Below are positions 17,751 through 28,511 of a stretch of 64,000 bases of DNA, piece by piece. The first letter of the stretch is position 1; each line of letters begins with the position of its first letter. The stretch is taken from positions 779,533-843,532 of the forward strand of contig JAACMV010000001.1 in assembly GCA_010909725.1 (NCBI GenBank), given 5' to 3'. A program made the translations under genes and the position numbers. The DNA comes from Picochlorum sp. 'celeri' (taxonomy: Eukaryota; Chlorophyta; Trebouxiophyceae). A model generated the notes under the pieces. The model saw only the letters and a list, made by a program, of their open reading frames with translations. It did no database searches and was not told where the DNA came from.

Positions 17751-20700
17751 ATGGGAGAGTTTGTGATTCCCAACGACCCTGCGGATTTATGGTTGGACGA
17801 AAGACGGGACGACCTGACGCTGGTTGTCTCAGATCATTCGCTGGATTTTACAGATGAAAACACAATAGTTCAATATAGTGAGGGTATGTGGGATGATATC
17901 CATGCTGATGAATGAGCTTCAACTGTCGATTACCTACCCGCATCTCCATGGTTGGTTACCTCAATATATGACGCTTCTGTCTCTGTTGTGTAGAAATTTC
18001 ATATGCTTTATGTGGAGATAATCCATTGTGTGTGTGTGAGCAGTCCAAGTTTGATGTGCTTGCGACTATTATCAAAGAATGGCACGTGTTGCCAGGGAAG
18101 GCTCGAGTGCAACTGTTGGATGCATTGACGACGAGTATCGTGTGTTTGTCAGCTTGGATGGATGGGGTTCTGAGCTCTCCTGATGATTCGGAGGATCGAA
18201 GTCTTTTGGGGGAGTATAGGAGTGCGTACAAGGTGTATATTTTTCTGGCTCAGTGGATTGCTAAAGTGTCTTCGAGGGAAGCCATGGCCACGAGTATGAA
18301 TGCGAGTGCGCTTGAGGCGGGTAAAAATGGAGGTGGGAGGAGGAAGAAGAAGGACGGGGATTGGGACTGGCAAGAGCAGTCTGGAAAGTTGTTAAAGTCT
18401 GTGGCCAGATGCATGGCGTTGGATTTGTGGAAGGTGTTTAGGCCTGCGCGCCCTGATGATGCTGTGTTGGTGTCGTTGATTCAGTTGTCTACGAATTGCT
18501 TGTCTTGTGCGGCGTGTGCGAAAGATGCGGAGGCGGTGATGCATGCCGGGCAGATTTTGGGGCTGACTGGGCTGCGATACCAGCAGTTGGATGCAGTGTC
18601 GGCAGCCATGGTTGACTTGTTGAATCAGTATGAGCATACGCCGGCCATGGTGGCTGAAATGCTGCGGTATAGTGTCTCTGAATGGGATGATGGGAGGTTG
18701 GCGGCTGCTGTGATACAGGAGGTGGCGAGTATTGATGCTGTAGAGTATGAGAGGCAGCAGAATGCGACTGGTGAAAAGGCTGGCGTTCGATCTGTCGCGG
18801 CTTTTGTGGATGAGTTGGCCAAGAGGCTTCCAAAGCTTATGGTGACGCAGATGTCTTTATTGTTGCCGCATCTGGGAGGGAAAGCATGGACCCTGAGGAG
18901 TGGGATTATTACTGCTATTGGGCATTTGTTGGCACGGGCGTTTGAGACGAGTGATGGAAAGGAGGAACAGGATGCTGTGATTGCGAGACTTCGAACAAAA
19001 CAGCATTTGCTGGATATTTTATGCGAAAGGACTCGTGATCAGTCATCGTACACTCGTAAAGCAGTGCTGCAGACATGGCAGTATTTGGCTGAGAATAGAG
19101 CCATTCCTCTTGGGCATTGGCAGGTTGTGACAAGCATTGCCACTGGTCGACTCGAGGATAAATCAAGTCTTGTTCGTAAAGAGGCGATGCGACTCATGGG
19201 GTGTCTGATGTTGCATAATCCATTCGGTCCATCGCTTCCTCTGGACAAGTTTGTGGCAAGTTTGGACATTCACTCGGCAATGCTGGAGCAAGTGATGCCG
19301 CAGGTTGACATGCCAGCGGCACAAGAGAATGGAGAGGCCACTGTAAAATCTGAGCCAGTTGATCATGATTCTTCCGAGCCGGTTGAGACAGAGCGACGGG
19401 TATCAATGGGAGCTGTTACTGTCAAGACGCCAGCAGAGGTTGGATGGGATGGAACTGTAGAAGAACTGCAAGCGCTTGTTGCGTCGTTGGAATTGGCTGC
19501 AGAGTTTTCAAGATCTCTTACTGCTTCGATGCCAAGTCTGGTTAATTTGTTGGCCTCGTCAACCGTGTCAGATGTGCAGGATTCAATTGCCTTGCTGTTG
19601 ACATGCAAGCAGTTTGAAATTGTTGGTGCTCCAGAGGCCATCAGGAAAATGCTTGCTCTGATTTTCTCAAGGGAGCAGAATATCAAAGATAAAGTGGTTG
19701 AAGCATTGGATCAGCTGTATTTGTCGGGCTGGGCTGGTCATACGTACACGTCGGCACAGGCTGCAAAGAATTTGGTCGAGCTTGCATGTGGAGCAACATT
19801 GGGAGAGCTTGGTTCTTTGGAAGAAGCGATCAAGTGCTTTGCTGAAAAAGGACTGATTACATCTGTCACAGTACATGAGCTTTGGGAGCTTGCAAATCAG
19901 CATTCTCGGGACATGCACGTGCCAGAACATCACCTTGATGCTCTCAAGCATGTGCGGGGTACCATGGCTGTGCTGTCCATGGCAGTGGGTGTCATCCCAG
20001 AAACAATGGCTAGTTCGAGAGTGCATGGTCTCCTTCAGATTGTCTTTGAACGCTGTCGAGGTGATGCGTTGACAACGAGACATGCGTGTGTTGCTCTGGG
20101 GAGGATTGAAAACTTTGCAGACGAGTCATACAACAGTGTCAGAGAAGATGTCTATACAGCCTTGGTGAGGGTGGTCATTTCCTCGGAAATTCCAGATGCG
20201 GTCTGGTATACGGTTACTGAAGCGTCCCTGCGTGCGTTATACTCGTTGCATCCGAAACCGGAGGATGTGAGTTGCGCCATGATACATACGCTGGCAGAGC
20301 AGGCATTTGCTGGGAGAGACCAAGATGATAACCCGCCTCCGTCATACTTGACGTCCAAGGTGTTCTTCTTGATTGGAGAAATTTCACTCAGACACCTCGT
20401 CCTGATTGAGAAGAGTGCAAAATACGTTCGGCGAGCCCGGCTTGACGCTGAGAGGAAGGCTGCAGAGGCATCAGGGAATCCATCAAAACGCAATGCAGAA
20501 GAAGAAGAAGACATTAATGCCGAGCTCGGTGTTGGGGGTGTGGCAGCCGATGCTGAACTTGATAATATGAAGGATGCAGCAGAACGCCAGATTGTACAAT
20601 TCTCCAATAGTATCATCAAGCCGTTTGCTAAAATGGTGATCAACACGTGTCGCCATCCATCGTTCCACACTGCAGAGCCAACCTTGAAATCCTCAGCCCT

Positions 20701-21736
20701 CCTGGCCCTGACAAAACTCATGGTTGTAGATGTGAAGATTTGTGAAAGCAATCTGCAGTTATTGTTCACCCTGTTGCAGAATAGAGTCGTTGAGCCAAAA
20801 ATTCGTAGTAATTTGGTAATTGCCCTGGGAGACTTGGCACTCAGGTTTCCAAATGCATTAGAGCCGTGGACTGAGCATGTGTACAGGCCACTCGGCGACC
20901 CAGATACTGGTGTCCGAAAAACAGCCATGATGGTCTTAACGCATTTGATCCTGAATGACATGATGAAGGTGAAGGGTCACATTGCCAAGATGGCAGCCTG
21001 TCTTGAAGATTCTGATGAACGAGTTGCAGCTCTGGCATCTCTATTCTTCCACGAATTGGCCAAGAAAGAATACAAGGGAACCTCTCCTATTTATAATCTG
21101 CTTCCAGATATGCTTAGCGTGCTCAGCCGCGATACATCATTGACCAATGCCCAATTCCAATCGGTCATGCAACAGTTGCTTGTTCACATCAAAAAAGACA
21201 AGCATGGTGATGCACTGGTGGAAAAGCTGTGCCAGCGATTTGCTTCAACTGAAGATGCCTTGCAATGGAGAAATATTGCATTCTGCATTAGCCAGCTTCC
21301 AACGAGCGATAAGGGTGTGAAGAAACTCATTGAGGGCCATGGCGCATACAAGAATGCACTGGAAGATGATGAGACTGCCCAAATCATGCTTGCCATTGTT
21401 GCCAAAGTGAAGAAATCAGCCAGCAAGCCTGAATCCAAAGAACTTGCGGATGACTTTGAATCCAAGGTACTGCATTATATTGCCGAGTGGAAAGAAATCA
21501 ATGGGGAAGAAGTAGATGGTGAGACCATGGACAGTGTTGAGGAGCAGATGAATGACCTGACAGTAGACGACACAAATAAAGAAAATGCAGATGGCAGACT
21601 TTCTGGCAAGCAACCAAATGGCGCTGTAGGAGAATCGCCACTTCACTCAAAGAATAATACACCAATGATCAAGGAAGAGGAGCCAAGTGACGATTTGATT
21701 GCTGCAGTGCCAAACTCCATGGATGTTGTTGACTAA
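17751..21736 (+). CDS. NCAPD2: condensin complex subunit 1 (CAP-D2)
   Basis: CDS is join(17751..17883,17994..21736), 1291 residues. The 110-nt intron (GTATGT..TTGTGTAG, phase 1) follows the first 44 codons. The protein is a long alpha-helical HEAT-repeat solenoid. The C-terminal third is the most diagnostic: SSALLALTKLMVVD, then NLVIALGDLALRFPN, GDPDTGVRKTAMMVLTHLIL and DERVAALASLFFHELAKK, as in Cnd1/CAP-D2. The tail is acidic and Lys-rich, as expected for regulatory ends. CAP-D2 is the HEAT subunit that, with SMC2/4, CAP-H and CAP-G, compacts mitotic chromosomes. Assignment to D2 rather than D3 rests on these C-terminal motifs. It converges on the AP2-like gene with 40 bp between stops. Confidence 0.88.
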
Positions 21737-21776
21737 TTTTGACAATTTACATTACTGTAACTAGACGAATTGCAAA

Positions 21777-23195
21777 TCAAAACATGGTTGAATTATTTGT
21801 ACCAGTCGCTGGAAAGTTTATATCGCGAACAAGGGCTTGCATGTCCTCGTTGCTCAATCTTGGTGCAGACCCTTGCCCAGGTCCAGCAGACTGCAACAAT
21901 GCTAGCTGTGGTAAAAATGCAGACTGAAGGTTCTGCATGGATGGCGACATATTCTGTTGCGACGATATATTGTTGCCTCCATTCTCTTCACCAATCTGCT
22001 CAATCTCTTGCATAAATGCTTCTATGCAACTAGATAATCTTCCAGAGCTCCATAATTCCATAACATATTTCATTGCATCTCTCAAACTCTCAATCTTGAC
22101 AATGTCTTCCAACTCCACTCGATACACATGGCCTGGGAAATTCACAGATACTTGCTTCAGTACGTCATCAAGGCTATTACCGCTGGACGCGCATGCATTC
22201 CAGACAGATAACATGTCATGGCACAGCAATAATTCTGGGTATTTTTGACCACATAATCTGCAAACCTCCAGCACAAAGTACAAACCATCATGCGTCAAAT
22301 TTCCCTCAGAGTCTCGTGGTGTGGATGGAAAACTTTTGGGCAGTTCAGAGTTGAGATTCTGAAGCATCTGCATCATCAAAGAGTTTTCCAGAGCATCTGG
22401 CGCATAATCATCCGTACTGACCCTGGCTGCCTTTGCTTGTCTCTCATCCACACCATTCTTTTCATACGACGTTCTCTTCTCTTTATCTATATCATATCTT
22501 TCTTCTACACCAATATTCTGCTGTTGTGTTTGACCACCATTCACATCCTCTTGCACAATCTTTGACCGCAAATCATCATACATGCTCTCTTTTGTAAATG
22601 GCAACCGTGATTTTGACACATCCTTCAGAGCATACACTATCTGATCTCTAGAAGCATTTGCAATCAGCATGAGCAGACTTTTATGATATGCATAGTCACT
22701 TGCAGGGTTGTTTGTCTCTAATTCGAGTGGTATGGAATACTCCTCAGGAGTCTTTCCGCCATCAAAACGCTCAAAATGCCTCTTTAATAACAACACATCA
22801 AACGCCCTAGCCGCCTGTTCAATCGAGTTGAACCCGTATATTTTAGGATGCTTCTTCACACCAGCATCACAGAACACAAACTGCACATCATACTTTGCCT
22901 TTTGCCTGAGCTTGCTCACAACCTGGGTCACCCCTCGATATTGAGTTTTACTTCTAATGGCACCATACGTCTTCCCACCTGAACCTCCTCCAGTAGACCT
23001 TGACTGCTTGTTTTTCTGTGCTCCAATCGTCGCAGTCGGTTCCAACTGAAAGATATGCTGCTGATTCCCTCCAAATTCTACTGCATCTGCAGACCCTCCC
23101 TCATGATGATGCTCTGCTAACAGGGCTTCAGGAACCACAGGGAAATTCTCCTGTTGCACCCCCCTTGATTTACCAAAGTGCTCTTCTGATTCCAT
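21777..23195 (-). CDS. AP2/ERF-like domain protein
   Basis: Predicted 472 residues, no intron visible. The region near residues 75-150 starts SKTQYRGVTQVVSKLRQKAK and continues to KIYGFNSIEQAARAFDVLLL. It has the YRGV start, a central basic beta region and the AAxAFD helix of an AP2-like DNA-binding domain, though less canonical than plant ERFs. The rest is Gln/Asn-rich with two helical stretches (around residues 180-230 and 290-400) of unknown role. A plausible role is transcription factor (inference). A TGTAAA motif lies about 30 bp past the stop, within the gap to the condensin gene. Confidence 0.6.
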   Translation of the reverse strand: MESEEHFGKSRGVQQENFPVVPEALLAEHHHEGGSADAVEFGGNQQHIFQLEPTATIGAQKNKQSRSTGGGSGGKTYGAIRSKTQYRGVTQVVSKLRQKAKYDVQFVFCDAGVKKHPKIYGFNSIEQAARAFDVLLLKRHFERFDGGKTPEEYSIPLELETNNPASDYAYHKSLLMLIANASRDQIVYALKDVSKSRLPFTKESMYDDLRSKIVQEDVNGGQTQQQNIGVEERYDIDKEKRTSYEKNGVDERQAKAARVSTDDYAPDALENSLMMQMLQNLNSELPKSFPSTPRDSEGNLTHDGLYFVLEVCRLCGQKYPELLLCHDMLSVWNACASSGNSLDDVLKQVSVNFPGHVYRVELEDIVKIESLRDAMKYVMELWSSGRLSSCIEAFMQEIEQIGEENGGNNISSQQNMSPSMQNLQSAFLPQLALLQSAGPGQGSAPRLSNEDMQALVRDINFPATGTNNSTMF

Positions 23196-23965
23196 AGAAT
23201 ACTATATCGATTCGGAAATAATACCTTGACGGGTGTTTCCTCTGCCACCACAAACGCACGAGCTTTCAGTTTTCTGAGGGGCAAAATGCCAGCCGTTCCC
23301 AACTATACCTTGTCGTGTAATATGAAATTCCGCACGATAAATTCTAATTGCACACACACGCCTCTCTACGAGAGAGAAAGGGAGCAAGCGAGTGAAAAAA
23401 AATCTAGGCAAACAAGTTTGACGAGATAACCACGTCCATACCCGCTCACACTCGTTCGTATCTCTTCTTCTTCATAATAAACATGAATATAAATACTTGA
23501 ATCCTTTCTTCGAGCCTCCTGTACCTCGAATACAGATTCAAGTTCGACAGCCCAAATCAATTCGGGACTAACATTTTAAACTCCGTATAAAACCGAACAC
23601 GGAATTTGAAACATCTCCGACACCGCGCATCTTGCCATGCCTTATTCACAGCCATACTGCCATTCTCCGGTCCATACCATTCTGTTATCTCTTTGATTGC
23701 ACTGAAAGGATGTCGAGAGTCGCTGGTCGATCGCTCTGAGACGACGAGACTGAGAGTTCGAGCAAGGTGCGTCGGCGAACCGGTACCAGGCTGCACCGTG
23801 TATGTGCTGTATCGCTACGATCGCCTCCTGATTAACTTACATTATATAATAGATCATTTTGGTGCCGCACATTGTTAGGGTTGTGGAGTGTACGCCGGCA
23901 GACGCCGTCTAACGTTGAGTGTCGGAATATACCGTGCAGGGTCTTTGTACTGCAATACGCACGCC
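23196..23965. other. intergenic, divergent promoters
   Basis: About 770 bp between the AP2-like gene (minus) and the gene at 23966 (plus). Short open frames on both strands lack recognisable domains. Likely both promoters and leaders. Confidence 0.45.
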
Positions 23966-24619
23966 ATGGCTGAAATGGATCACGCAAACAATCCTTTGAT
24001 AGATGCGACGGTGAATGTTGACCATGAGAAGAAGGAAGAGAAACCTTCTCCTGGTGGAGAGGAGCAGCATTGTGATGATCACCATAACAACAGTCATGGT
24101 CTGGATCAATACGACCAGACAGCCCATGATCCTGCCAAGAGTCGATTGACAGATGAACAGCACATGGGAGCTATTCACCATTTGACACGCCATTGGCTGC
24201 CTCCAGATGAGCGAGGCACACGAGCCATCCATATCCTTGGTGCAGCATCCACCAAGGATGCCGAGTCAATCATCCGCAACATGGCACAAAGAGAATTACG
24301 GTTCTCATTTGAACAAGTGTACGGCACGAAAACAAAAAGCTTCAATAATATTTGGCTTAGACGGAAATTATTTGAAGCTATTGGGTCTCAGGCAGGCTCA
24401 TTGAGAAGAAAAGGGAGGAAAAAGGTGGTTGCATCAACCATGAAACGAAGGGTACGCAAGCCTAGTGCCAAGCCTCGATCACCCTTCCCGCCTGCCCCAT
24501 ACGCACCACCGCTTTTCAAAAAAGGTCATGATATTTCAAACATGGACAATAATGATACCGAAGCATTGCAGACATTAGCATCAATTGCTTCAGAGGATGC
24601 ACATCTCACGTCTTCCTAA
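23966..24619 (+). CDS. unrecognised protein with conserved-looking basic motif
   Basis: Predicted 217 residues from the first ATG after an open GTG frame. The N-terminal ~75 residues are His/Asp/Glu/Lys rich and look disordered. A central module (RFSFEQVYGTKTKSFN then NIWLRRKLFEAIG) looks like a small helical motif, reminiscent of short basic DNA- or protein-binding modules in algal nuclear proteins, but I cannot name a family. A strongly basic stretch follows (RRKGRKKVVASTMKRRVRK), a likely nuclear localisation signal, and then a Pro-rich segment. A nuclear role is inferred from composition only. Confidence 0.55.
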   Translation: MAEMDHANNPLIDATVNVDHEKKEEKPSPGGEEQHCDDHHNNSHGLDQYDQTAHDPAKSRLTDEQHMGAIHHLTRHWLPPDERGTRAIHILGAASTKDAESIIRNMAQRELRFSFEQVYGTKTKSFNNIWLRRKLFEAIGSQAGSLRRKGRKKVVASTMKRRVRKPSAKPRSPFPPAPYAPPLFKKGHDISNMDNNDTEALQTLASIASEDAHLTSS

Positions 24620-24702
24620 GAGAAGAGATATTCCAATTTTCCGCATTGATTCGTCACAATTTTCCTTATTATAATTATTAATGTTATTGTAAACAATGTA
24701 TT

Positions 24703-25060
24703 TTAACTGTGTCTTCCGCAATGCAACAAACTCCCTGCACCCAAAAAGAGCCCAAACACAGCAGCACTGCTCACTGTTGTCTGCCCAATATATCTAATTT
24801 TATACAGCCCTGGCACTTTGTATCGAAATGCTTCGTAGGTACCATACAATGCACCTGTATAGAGTATACGGATGTGTCATGATGACGGGACATGCAGACG
24901 TCAGACTCGTGGTCACGTACCAATGGAGGCCCCGAGAGCTCCACCCACTGCAGCTCCAGTGGCAATTCTATTCACACACTGCTGATCCAGCAACGCCACT
25001 GCAACCGTCAGCGTGAATATGAGTATCGTTGTGAACACAAATATGGGAATATGGATGCAT
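24703..25060 (-). CDS. ROMO1: ROMO1/Mgr2-like mitochondrial inner-membrane protein, spliced
   Basis: No single long open frame shows this gene. The last exon (24703-24854) and the exon ending at 24921 join across a 66-nt intron (GTACGT..TACAG, phase 1). They give GAAVGGALGASIGALYGTYE, then FRYKVPGLYKIRYIGQTT and AAVFGLFLGAGSLLHCGR. This closely matches plant ROMO1-like proteins, small two-helix Gly-rich proteins; yeast Mgr2 is a lateral gatekeeper of the TIM23 translocase. The 5' end is unresolved: the conserved frame has no ATG. The only nearby ATG (25060) would need a further short intron ending at a TTGCAG near 25000. Exon 2 is solid, the start is a guess. Confidence 0.75.
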
Positions 25061-25524
25061 ATGAGAATATACACGCACTGGTATTCTAGTAATTTTCCTC
25101 TACAAACTGAGTGGACAAATTCTACAAAAATTCAGCCGATTGGGGGCGGGGATTCCTCTTGGGATGCACGAGAGTACCTTTTATTTTATTAATTTGTGTA
25201 TAAAGCCTTGTGTTGACGTTCTTGTAGCAGTATGCAAGAAAAGAAATGGAAAACACATGTGCCTCATACCATGCTACCCATTGGGACTGATTGTTGATGG
25301 GAGACAAGCTCATCAAGATCGATAGAGGTCTTGATCCCAATGGTATTGATGGATTTCGACCCATATATGGGTCCGATATATATCGGCCATCGATGGCCAC
25401 CATGATGGATTTAATTATTCATCATAGCACCTGCTAGAGCACGATTGGGTGTGGTCTCGTGGAGTTTGGGGCATCAAGGTGAACGTCTTTTTGCTTCTCC
25501 TTTTTCAAAGTATACGGTAGCAAC
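25061..25524. promoter_or_regulatory. divergent promoter region, ROMO1 / MscS
   Basis: About 460 bp with no coding sequence. At 25361-25398 it carries three perfect palindromes in 38 bp: CCATATATGG (which fits the CArG consensus), CCGATATATATCGG and GGCCATCGATGGCC, about 130 bp upstream of the MscS ATG. Confidence 0.45.
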
Positions 25525-27015
25525 ATGGCGCATGGTATTCGTGGAGTTTCTCGATCGGTGGTATCGAGTGGTGTGCATAGTCAGGAGCGCCATCGCGTGA
25601 GGTATGCGGTGCCTCCCTTGCCGAGGGTTGCAGTGGGGAGAGTGAGGAGTAGGACACCACCAAGTGTTTGTGTGAGCGCGGCAGCGGCGCCACCGCCTGC
25701 AGTGGCACCAGAAAGTGTCGACTTTTTTGGAAGGGGCATATTGAGGATGCTCTCTGGGGGGTCGTTGGAGGAGACATTCATGTCCCTGTCTATTCACCAG
25801 GCTGCAAAGGAGACGGTGTTGACGCTTGCCTTGCTGTATTTGACTGTGCGGTTCGGACAAGGGATTGCAACATTTGTCAATCGTCAACTGTCATCCATGT
25901 TGTATGCTGTGTTTCAGTCTCAGGATATATCGAGTGATGATGAACGCGTGCAAGAGACCAGAGCAAAGAGGAATGTCTTGCTTGGATTTTTGGATTCCAT
26001 CAGGCGGCCTCTGGAGGTTTTGATTCCAGTGTATGGGGCCACATTTGGGTTGACAGTGCTTCTCACATTTGCCAAAGTCTGTATTCAAAAATCTCACATG
26101 GCCCCTCATGGGCAATTGTTTCGCTCTCTGAGCAATGCAGGCACACATATTCTGAGTCGAGCAATCTACTTGTTGTCTGAGAGTTCTGAGCTTGTCCTCA
26201 TCCTGTTTGTCTCATGGTCATTTCTGAACATGAAGGATAAAGCATTGCTTTCTATTAGTAGAATAGTTCAGGAGACGAGCTTTGATCAGAATGAGGTGTC
26301 CCGGTTTTTGCAACCGTTCTCTCAATTGTTGACATGGGCTATTGCGTTGGCAACTCTCTTGTCCTGCTTGTTGGTGCTTGGTATTGATGTGGGTCCCATG
26401 CTGGCTGTTGGTTCGGTGTCCACCATCGCCATTGGTTTCGCTGCTCAGAGCACTGTGGGTAATCTTGTAGCTGCTCTAAGCTTGTATACGTCGCGAACGT
26501 TTATTGCTGGAGACCGTGTGCAGTTCAAGTCCATGGGTGGAAGTACTGTGGTGAGCGGGACCGTGCAGGATATCAAGCCGTTGAAGACTCTCGTCAAGTG
26601 CGATAATGGAAGTCTTGTATATGTTAATAATAAAGATTTAGCCACCAGCCTGATGGTTGTGAATGAAAGTGAGCAGTCCAAGTCCAAGTTGTCGTCATCC
26701 ATTCCAGTGATTGAAGACGAGATCATCATTCAGTACAAGGATGTGGACAAGGTTGACGCCATTGTCAAGCAAATTGATGAGTACTTGAAGCACCATCAGG
26801 ATCTAGATAAGGGTTTGAGTCGGCGATGTTGTGTCGTGGGATTCTGTGTGGATGGTGTCAAGGTGCAGCTGAAAGGGACGCTTGCAGTGCATGCTCGATC
26901 AAAGCGTGGGCAAGTGTACACAGATATCTACCTGACTGCGGAGCGTATCGTCAGGAAGAATGGTGCATTCCTATCTCAGACACTCGGGTATGAGTTACCT
27001 CCGGCTTTGGAATAA
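25525..27015 (+). CDS. MscS-type mechanosensitive channel (MSL1/2/3-like), organellar
   Basis: Predicted 496 residues. The first ~70 residues are Arg/Ser/Ala/Val rich and acid-poor, resembling an organelle transit peptide. Several membrane helices follow. The pore-lining helix and beta domain are clear: MLAVGSVSTIAIGFAAQSTV, then GNLVAALSLYTSRTFIAGDR and the beta-domain TVQDIKPLKTLVKCDNGSLV. This arrangement (AIGFAAQ..GN..A) is typical of MscS and plant MSL proteins. Plastid MSL2/3 and mitochondrial MSL1 relieve osmotic stress of organelles (family knowledge). No intron is visible. It converges on the FAD oxidoreductase gene with 27 bp between stops. Confidence 0.88.
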   Translation: MAHGIRGVSRSVVSSGVHSQERHRVRYAVPPLPRVAVGRVRSRTPPSVCVSAAAAPPPAVAPESVDFFGRGILRMLSGGSLEETFMSLSIHQAAKETVLTLALLYLTVRFGQGIATFVNRQLSSMLYAVFQSQDISSDDERVQETRAKRNVLLGFLDSIRRPLEVLIPVYGATFGLTVLLTFAKVCIQKSHMAPHGQLFRSLSNAGTHILSRAIYLLSESSELVLILFVSWSFLNMKDKALLSISRIVQETSFDQNEVSRFLQPFSQLLTWAIALATLLSCLLVLGIDVGPMLAVGSVSTIAIGFAAQSTVGNLVAALSLYTSRTFIAGDRVQFKSMGGSTVVSGTVQDIKPLKTLVKCDNGSLVYVNNKDLATSLMVVNESEQSKSKLSSSIPVIEDEIIIQYKDVDKVDAIVKQIDEYLKHHQDLDKGLSRRCCVVGFCVDGVKVQLKGTLAVHARSKRGQVYTDIYLTAERIVRKNGAFLSQTLGYELPPALE

Positions 27016-27042
27016 TTATATGAATAAATTTACAAATTCCTT

Positions 27043-28464
27043 TTACTTTTGTGCAATCATTTCTGCAACACGTCTTCCTGACCACAATGCTCCATCAAGG
27101 GTTGCCGTCATCCGATGATCTCCAGCGATATATACACGATTTTCTAATTGTAAAGGTTTGAATAAATCAGTCGGTGGGGTTTGGTTAGGTTGCGCGAATG
27201 GGATTCTGTATGTTTTGAGATGATCCCATGATGCAACAGTGTCTTTGCCAAACCAGTCCTCCAACTCGGATCGCACGCGGCGCTCCAACTCAGCGTCCGT
27301 CAAATCATCTTTCGTACCAATTACTGATACGCTGATTAAAGACTTGCCTGCAGGAGCATAGGAAGGAGACACTTCAGAGGGAACACAGCAGTTGTTCACA
27401 ATCCCGCCCTTATTGTCTCCATCCAGGTACAGATAGTTTCCTTTCCTAGGGGCTTTGTTGGCCGCAAAATACAAACAGCACGTTCCTACTGGATCTTTTG
27501 TCGTACTCGGTGCAGCATCAAGCTTTGTCCCCAAGATACGCTGTGCCTGTGGTGCATCTGTGGCAACCACAACTGCCCCAGCAGTTATTGATGATCCATT
27601 GTCCAGCGACACAGTCACATGATCATTACCTGACGTATCAATGGATGTAACGGACGTGTTGAGCATGATACTATCAGCAGATAAACGCCCAGCAAGCTGA
27701 TCTGAGACTGCTCCAATGCCTGCAGATGGCAGACAATTCTGCCCAGTGGCCAGCATTCTCATGACAAAATTGAACAATCTAGACGTGGTTTGAAGATTTC
27801 TATCAAAAAAGATGCCTCCTAAAAATGGCCTGAAAAATCTATCGATGATCGAGTCGCTAAAACCTTGTTCCTTGAGACACTCCATGATTGTTGTCTCTGG
27901 TGCCTTGAGAGTGTCTTCCACACTCGTCAATAATGTTGCTGTTCTATACACACCCACCAGCAATTTATCGATTGGAGACCCTATTGGGTTCGTCAAACTT
28001 CCTAATCCATCGAAAAGATGTCGAAACGGATCGGCAACCACGTGGAATGCCCCTTGATATCTCACAAGAGCTCCAGCATAAAATGGTCTCAAATCCAGAG
28101 CATCGTAATCCAGTGCCCTTCTCGCCTCAGGATACGATGTCAGAAAGATTTGAAACCCTCTATCCAGTAAAAATCCGTCCACGACATCAGTTCGTACGCG
28201 ACCACCCACGCCATCAGAGGATTCAATCACAGTCACAGGAATCCCCTGCCGGGCCAAGTGCACAGCACAGTTGAGCCCTGCAACTCCAGCCCCGACGATA
28301 ACCACAGAATCGGTGCGTGCTTCCTCCAATGAGGACGATCTGCAAGTATATTGAGTTTTTGGCACCACAAAATGCCGTGGAAATCGCGCCACCTGGTGTT
28401 GTATTCCACAAGACCGACCCAATGTGACATGTCTATCCACCACGTGCGGACGAATCATCCCCAT
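27043..28464 (-). CDS. FAD-dependent amine oxidase / phytoene-desaturase-like oxidoreductase
   Basis: Predicted 473 residues from the first ATG. An N-terminal presequence (Arg/His/Ser rich, about 50 residues) precedes the dinucleotide-binding motif VVIVGAGVAGLNCAVHLA with GxGxxG, then ESSDGVGGRVRTDVVDGFLLD, the typical GG-motif of the amine oxidase/desaturase superfamily. The C-terminus has the FAD-closing motif VYIAGDHRMTATLDGALWSG. It resembles cyanobacterial and plastid FAD oxidoreductases of unknown substrate rather than bona fide phytoene desaturase (inference). It lies 47 bp downstream of the LpxK stop on the same strand. A TGTAAAT motif sits about 10 bp after its stop. Confidence 0.85.
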   Translation of the reverse strand: MGMIRPHVVDRHVTLGRSCGIQHQVARFPRHFVVPKTQYTCRSSSLEEARTDSVVIVGAGVAGLNCAVHLARQGIPVTVIESSDGVGGRVRTDVVDGFLLDRGFQIFLTSYPEARRALDYDALDLRPFYAGALVRYQGAFHVVADPFRHLFDGLGSLTNPIGSPIDKLLVGVYRTATLLTSVEDTLKAPETTIMECLKEQGFSDSIIDRFFRPFLGGIFFDRNLQTTSRLFNFVMRMLATGQNCLPSAGIGAVSDQLAGRLSADSIMLNTSVTSIDTSGNDHVTVSLDNGSSITAGAVVVATDAPQAQRILGTKLDAAPSTTKDPVGTCCLYFAANKAPRKGNYLYLDGDNKGGIVNNCCVPSEVSPSYAPAGKSLISVSVIGTKDDLTDAELERRVRSELEDWFGKDTVASWDHLKTYRIPFAQPNQTPPTDLFKPLQLENRVYIAGDHRMTATLDGALWSGRRVAEMIAQK

Positions 28465-28511
28465 CTTCTTCCTTGATCTAATTACAAGCGAAACAAACAA
28501 TTTAAAAGCAA

